Part shown: positions 1-6,200 of the stretch, one piece after another | How the letters are laid out: each line of letters begins with the position of its first letter | Position numbering within the stretch: position 1 is the first letter of the stretch | NCBI GenBank assembly: GCA_030150965.1 | Contig: JASLEW010000203.1 | Coordinates: 1-8,591, forward strand | Source: Thermoanaerobaculia bacterium | Lineage (GTDB): Bacteria > Acidobacteriota > Thermoanaerobaculia > Multivoradales > UBA5704 | Direction of reading: 5' to 3' | Length of the DNA stretch: 8,591 nt | Notes under the pieces: model-generated | Told to the model about the DNA's origin: nothing | What the model saw: only the letters and a program-made list of their open reading frames with translations | Databases searched by the model: none | Made by a program: the position numbers and the translations under genes

Positions 1-245
1 GGCAGCAGGCCGAAGCCGGCCGCGGGCGCCGCGCCGATCCGCTGCACCGGCTCGCCGTCCACCGCCGGATAGGTGGTGCGCAGCGCCTCGTGCCGCCGCA
101 CCACCTCGGCCAGGCCCGCCGCCAGCGCACCGCGGTCGAGCGGACCCTCCAGGCGCACCGCCAGCGGGATGTTGTAGGCCGAGCCGCCCGGCGTCAGCTG
201 ATCGACGAACCACAGCCGCTGCTGGGCGAACGACAGCGGCGGCGG
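1..245 (-). other. Condensation domain C3, N-terminal part (cut by window edge)
   Basis: This is the start of the next condensation domain. LSFAQQRLWFVDQLTPGG (Ser 2787), YNIPLAVRL and RHEALRT (from 2833) are clear C1 and C2 motifs. The frame is still open at the left edge, so the HHxxxDG active site and the rest of module 4 lie outside the window. The sequence is closest to C1 and C2 of the same protein, so an LCL-type elongation domain is likely, but the catalytic motif is needed to be sure. It shows that T3 is followed by further chain extension and not by release. Confidence 0.95.
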
Positions 246-3200
246 GCCGGCTCCCGGCCGCCGCACCGCGATCCGCGGCGCCGCCACCTGCCGCTCGGCG
301 CGCAGCGCCTCCTCCACCAGCCGCGCCAGGCCCCCCACCGTCGGCTGCTCGAACAGCTGCCGCAGGCCCAGCTCCACGCCGAACGCCCGCCGCAACCGCG
401 ACAGCACCTGCGTGGCCAGCAGCGAATGGCCCCCCAGCTCGAAGAAGCTCTCCTCCAGCCCCACCCGCTCGACCCGCAGCACCTCCTCGAACGCCACCGC
501 CACCGCCTCTTCGAGCGGCGTCCGCCGCGCCGGCGCCGCGGCCGCAGCCTCGCGCTCGGGCGGCGCCGGCAGCGCCCGCCGGTCGATCTTGCCCGACGGC
601 GCGAGCGGCAGCGCCGGCAGCGCCACGAACGCCGATGGCACCATCGCCTCCGGCAGCCCCTGGCGCAGGTGCCGCCGCAGCTCCGCCGCGTCGAGCGCCG
701 CGCCAGGCCGCGGCACCACGTAGGCCACCAGCCGCGGCTCGCCCGGACGGTCCTGGCGCACCACCACCGCGCTCTCCCACACCGCGGGATGCCGCCCCAG
801 CGCCACCCGGATCTCCGCCGGCTCGATGCGCACCCCGCGGATCTTCACCTGCTCGTCGAGCCGCCCCAGGATCTCCAGCGTCCCGTCGTGCCGGTACCGC
901 CCACGGTCACCCGTCAGGTACAGCAGGTCGCCGTGGGCGGGGTCGGCGACGCCGCGGGCCCCCGCGGCGCTCCACGGGTTGGGCCTGAACTTGCGCCGGT
1001 TCTCCTCCGGGCTGTCGAGGTAGCCGAGGCTGCGGAACGGCGTCCGCAGCGCGATCTCGCCCACCTCCCCCAGGCCGCAGCGCCGCAGCTCGCCGTCGCT
1101 CCCGCCCACCACCAGCGCCTGCGCGTCCGGCATCGGCTCCCCGGCCGGCTGCACGTGCCACGCGGGAGGTTCGGGCACCCGGTAGAACGTCGTGGCCAGC
1201 GTCGCCTCGGTGGCGCCGTAGAGGTTGACCACGCCGGTGCGCGGGAACACCGCGCGCCAGCGGCCGATCAGCTGCGCGAGCAGCGGCTCGCCGCTCCAGA
1301 ACGACCAGCGCAGCGCCGGCGACGCGACGCCCGCGGGCGCCGCGCCCAGCCAGGTGCCGGCCACCGACGGCACCGTGTGGATCACCGTCACCGCGCGCTC
1401 CGCCAGCCACGACAGCACGTTCTCCGGCCCGCGCTCGTCCTCGTCGGGCAGGCACAGGGTGGCGCCGCTGGTCAGCGGCAGCAGCAGGTCGCGCAGCACC
1501 GCGTCGAACGACAGCCCGGCCAGCTGCGACACCCGGTCGCCGCCGCCGATGCCGAAGGCGGCCCGCTGCCACAGCAGGAAATGGCTTAACCCGCGCTGCC
1601 GTCCCAGCACCGCCTTCGGCTTGCCCGTCGTCCCCGAGGTGAAGAAGACGTAGGCCGGATCGTCCGCCCCCGGCAGCCACGACTCCACGGCCGCAGCATC
1701 GTCGGCGGCCGGCGGCAAGGCTGCGGCAGCCGGTGCCTCTTCCACCATCACCCGGCTCAGCGATCCCAGCTCCGCAAGCCACACGTCGTCAGGCCGCAGT
1801 GTGCCGTTCCCGCCGATCGTGCCGACGTAGACCAGGCAGCGCGGCCCGGCCTCCTCCACCATCACCCGCTGGCGCGCCGCCGGCAGCCCGCGGTCGAGGA
1901 TGAGCGGCGCGCCGCCTGCCAGGAACACGCCGGCCAGGCTCGCCACCAGCGCCGGGCACCGCGGCCCGCTCACCGCCACCACCGCGCCCGGGGCGCCGCC
2001 GGCCTGCCGCACTGCGCGGGCGATCTGCCGCGCCCAGGCGCCCAGCGCGCCGCAGGTCCACACCTCGTCGCGGAACGCCAGCGCCGCCGCCTCGGGGTGC
2101 CGCCGCTCGGCGTCGAGCAGCAGCCGCGCCACCGGCGGGCAGTCCGGCTCCGCCAGGACGGCGCCGGGATCGGGCAGCAGGGCCCGGCCCGCTGTGGTCA
2201 CCAGCGACAGGCGGTCCACCGGCTCCTCCGGCCGCGCCACCCCCTGCTCCAGGAGCTGTTCGAGCTGCGCCAGCAGCTCGGCCATGTGCGCTTGGTCGAA
2301 GAGGCCGGCGTTGTAGACCAGGTCGATCGCCACACCCGCCTCGGCCTCGGCGACGTAGAACGTCGCGTCCAGCTTCGACGGCGCCTCGGCCGGCGCCAGC
2401 GCCCGCAGCTCCAGCTCCGGCAGCGACAGCTCCGCCGGCGGCAGGTTCAGCAGGTTGAAGAGGACCTGGAAGAGCGGGGCGCGCGACAGGTCGCGGCGCA
2501 GCCCGAGGCGGCCGAGGACCGCCTCGAAGGGCACGTCCTGATGCGCGTAGGCTTCGAGCGTCACCGCCCGCACCCGCGCCGCCAGCTCCCGGAAGCTCGG
2601 GCGGCCCGCGGTGTCGGTGCGCAGCACCAGGGTGTTGAGGAAGCAGCCGATCAGCCCCTCCGTCTCGATCTGCTGGCGCCCGGCCACCGGCGCTCCCACG
2701 ACCGCCTCGGACTCGCCGCCGTGGCGCGCGAGCAGCGCCTGGAGCGCCGCGAGCAGGGTCATGAAGAGCGTGACGCTCTCCGCCCGGCCGAAGCTCTTGA
2801 GCCGCGCCGTGAGATCCGCGGACAGCGCCAGCCGGCATCGCCCGCCGTGGAACGTCTGGACCGCCGTGCGCGGCCGGTCGGTGGGCAGCTCGGCCGGGGC
2901 GATCTCCCCGCCCAGGCGCGACTCCCAGTAGACCAGCTCGCTCTCCTGCTCCGCCGCCAGCCAGAGGCGCTGCCAGCGCGCGAAATCGGCGTACTGGATG
3001 GGCAGCGCCGGCAGCCGTCCGGGCCGCCCCTCCACGGCCGCGGTGTAAAGCTCTCCCAGGTCGCGCGCCAGCACCCCCATCGACCAGCCGTCGGCGATCG
3101 CGTGGTGGAGGTTGAGCAGGAACCGGTGCCGCTCTCCGGCCAGGCGCACCAGCAGCCACGAGCTGAGCGGCCCGCGCTCCAGATCGAACCCCTGTCCGGC

Positions 3201-6200
3201 GTGCAGCCGGGCGAGGTCCTCGGCCGCCGGGCCGCGCGCGCTTTCGGGCAGCGCCGAGAGATCGACCAGCGGCAGCAGGGCGAGGGCCGGCGCGGCTGCC
3301 GCCGGCGCGATCCGTTGGCGGAGCACGCCGTCGGCCGGGGCGAAGGTGGTGCGCAGCGTCTCGTGGCGGCGCACCACCCCGGCCAGCGCCGCGGCCAGGG
3401 CGCCGGTCCTGAGGCGGCCCGCGAGCTCGATCGCCAGCGGGATGTCGTAGGTCGCCGATCCGGGCTCCAGCTGTTGCAGGAACCACAGGCGCTCCTGGGC
3501 GAAGGACAGCGGCAGATCGGCCGCGGCTCCCCGCTCCACGGCCACCAGGGGCAGCACCGGCGCACGGCCCTGGGCCAGGAGCGCCGCGATCCGGCACCCC
3601 AGGCGCTCCACCGTGGGCTCCTCGAACAGGTCGCGCAACCCGAGGCTCACGCCGAACGCCTGCCGCACCCGGGAGACCACCCGCGCGGCGAGGAGCGAGT
3701 GCCCGCCGAGCGCGAAGAAGTCGTCCCGCGGCCCGACCCGGTCGCGGTGCAGCACCTCGGCGAACAGGCCGGCCACCAGCTCCTCGACCGGGCCGCGCGG
3801 CGCATCCGCGCCAGCGCCCGCGCTCAGGGCGGCTGTCGGCTCCCACTCTTCGGACGGCGCCGCAGCCGCCCGCTCCGCCAGGGCGCGCCGGTCCACCTTG
3901 CCGTGCCGGGTCAGCGGCAGGGCGTCGAGCGCCACGATCTGGCCCGGCACCATCGGCGCGGGCAGCCGTCCGGCGACGAAGCGGCGCAGCTCCTCGGCCG
4001 CCGGCGGACCCTCGCCGGCCACGAACGCCGCCAGCCGCGCCTCGCCCTGCTGCCGTAGCGCCACCACCGCCGCCTCGCGCACCCCCGGATGGGCGAGCAG
4101 CGCCGCCTCCACCTCTCCCGGCTCGATGCGGACTCCCCGCACCTTCACCTGCTGATCCACCCGCCCCAGGAACTCCAGCCGGCCGGTGGGCGCAAAGCGC
4201 ACCCGGTCGCCCGTCCGGTACAACCGCCGGCCGGCGGCTTCCGGCACCGCCGCGGTCCTCGGGACTCCCGGCGTTCCTTGAGCTGCCGCGTCCGCCGAGT
4301 CGGTGGGAATCGCTCTGATTGCCGGGATGGTCTGGACCGTCGGGACCTTTGGGGCCATCGGGGTCAACGGGATCTTCCGAGCCATCGGCGCCAGGGCGTC
4401 CGGCACGAACCGCTCGGCCGTCAGCTCCGGACGGCCCAGGTAGCCGCGCGCCACCCCGGGACCACCCAGCCACAGCTCTCCCGCCACGCCGGCCGGCACC
4501 GCCGCCCCGCGCCCGTCCCGCACCTCCACTGTCACTCCCGGCAGCGGCCGGCCGAGGCCGTGGCCCGAGACCTTCGGCACGCGACCGCTCCCTTGCCTCG
4601 GCCGCGTCTCCCGCTCCACCGTCTCCACCGCGGCGCTCTCCACGTCCTCCCACGAGGCCAGGATCGCCGCCTCGGTCGGGCCGTAGAGCACCGTCCGCCG
4701 AGCCCGCGGAAACGCCCGCGCCATCGACTCCAGCAGCTCCCCGCTCACCGTGTCGCCGCCGACGAACACCCGCCGCAGCCGCGGGCATTCCACCCCCTGC
4801 GACTCCACCTCCGCCGCCAGCTGCCGCATCACCGCCGGCACCGCGTGCAGCAGCGTCGCCCGCCGCAGCTCCGCGCTCACCAGCCCCAGGTCGAGCGTCG
4901 GCCGCAGGTCGAACAGCACCGCCGTGCCGCCGGCGAGCAGCGGCGCCAGCAGCTCGAACAGGAAGATGTCGAACGACGCCGCGGCGAGCACCGGCATGCG
5001 GTCCTCGGCGGTGAAGCCGAACACCTCCTGCGCCGCCGCCAGGGTGTGCGCCAGGCTGCCGTGCTCCACCATCACCGCCTTCGGCCGCCCCGTCGTGCCC
5101 GAGGTGAAGATCAGGTAGGCCAGATCCCGCGCCGTAGCCACCCCGGGCGCTGCCTCCGCTCGCTGCGGCGCAGCCGCGGGTGCTCCCGCAGGCGCTTCCG
5201 CGCCGTCCTGCCCGTCCGCCTCGATCCAGGCCACGGGCGCACCGGCGAGCGGCAGCTTTTCCAGCAGCACTGCGAGCGCGGGCTGCGCCACCAGCACCGC
5301 CCCGGCGCCGAGCGCGTCCTCGACGAGCAGCGCCAGGCGCGCCGGCGGCTGCCGGGGATCGAGCGGCACCGCCACCCCTCCCGCCCGCCAGATCGCCAGC
5401 AGACCCACCACCAGGCCGAATGACCGCTCGGCCAGCAGACCCACCCGCATCTCCGCTCCCGGCACCGCATCTGTTGTCGCTCCCGCGCCCGCTTCGACAT
5501 CCGCAGCCGCTCTTGCTCCCGCTCCTACATCCGCTCCTGCTTCTGCCCCCGCTTCAACGTCCGCTGCCGCTCCAGCCCCCTCCCCTACGTCCGGCGCCGC
5601 TCCGGCCCACGCCTCTACGTCCCTTGCCGCTCCGGCCTCCGCTCTCCTAGCTGCTCGGGCTCCCGCTCCGCTGCCGAGACCGCGCAGGCGCCGCGCCAGC
5701 CGCTCCACCCGCCGGTCGAGCTCGCCCCAGGTCAGGGCCTCTTCGCCGTGGATCAGCGCCACCGCCTGCGGCCTCCGCGCCGCCCGCGCGGCCAGCCGCG
5801 CCGGGACGGTCGCCGCCGGCGCCGTGCCCGCGACCCTTCGCCACTCGACGAGCAGCTGCTGGCTCTCCGCGGCGCTGAGCAGCGCCAGCTCCGACAGGCG
5901 CCGCTCGGGGCCCGCCGCCGCCGAGCGCAGCACCGCCTCCAGCTGCCCGGCGAGCCGGGCGACCGTCGCCCGGTCGAACAGGTCGGCGTCGTAGCCCCAG
6001 GACCCCGTGAGCCCGGCGGGAGCTTCCGCCAGCGCCAGCTCCAGGTCGAACTTGGCCGTCCGGTCCTCCAGCGCCAGCGGCGAGAGCCGCAGGCCGGGCA
6101 GCTCGACCGCCTCCATGGGTACGTTCTGCAAGGCGAGGAAAACCTGGAAGAGCGGCGTGGCGTCCAGACGGCGCTGCGGCGCGAGCTCCTCGACCAGCTT

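Larger units (their letters stand above)
3870..5820 (-). other. Adenylation domain A2 (enlarged; hydroxyphenylglycine-like pocket)
   Basis: This domain activates the second amino acid. Motifs are A3 LIFTSGTTGRPK (1160-1171), A4 SFDIFLFE (Asp 1208), A5 LYGPTEA (from 1302), A6 GELWLGGPGVARGYL, A7 LYRTGDR (Asp 1462), A8 GRVDQQVKVRGVRIEPGE and A10 RHGKVDRR (Lys 1565). The pocket read by eye is D-I-F-H-F-G-L-I-L-K. It shares seven positions with the DIFHLGLLCK code I recall for 4-hydroxyphenylglycine, so an aryl-glycine or related residue is a weak prediction. The sequence LLHAVPAVM...FVGGDTV marks a divergent A subfamily. At about 650 residues the domain is some 120 longer than usual, owing to inserts near the N-terminus and before A7, plus an Ala-rich stretch (about 5112-5220) before A3. 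Confidence 0.96.

Noticed and set aside
90..1589. Plus-strand open frame of 499 codons antisense to A3 and T3
   Set aside because: Same reasons: low-complexity Arg/Gln/Pro composition, no domain, and complete overlap with clear A3, T3 and C3 motifs on the other strand.
2097..4058. Plus-strand open frame of 653 codons antisense to the NRPS
   Set aside because: It is Gln/Arg/His/Leu-rich and without recognisable motifs. It mirrors the codons of the real minus-strand frame and is interrupted elsewhere, while the NRPS frame continues across it.
1789..4788. Long minus-strand open frame of 999 codons in a different phase
   Set aside because: It overlaps A2, T2, C2 and A3 of the NRPS frame, reads as Arg/Gly/Ala/Pro-rich sequence without any domain motif, and is expected by chance in very GC-rich coding DNA.
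5466..5639. CRISPR-like array
   Set aside because: The units are contiguous with no unique spacers, are not palindromic, and keep the protein frame, so this is a coding tandem repeat.
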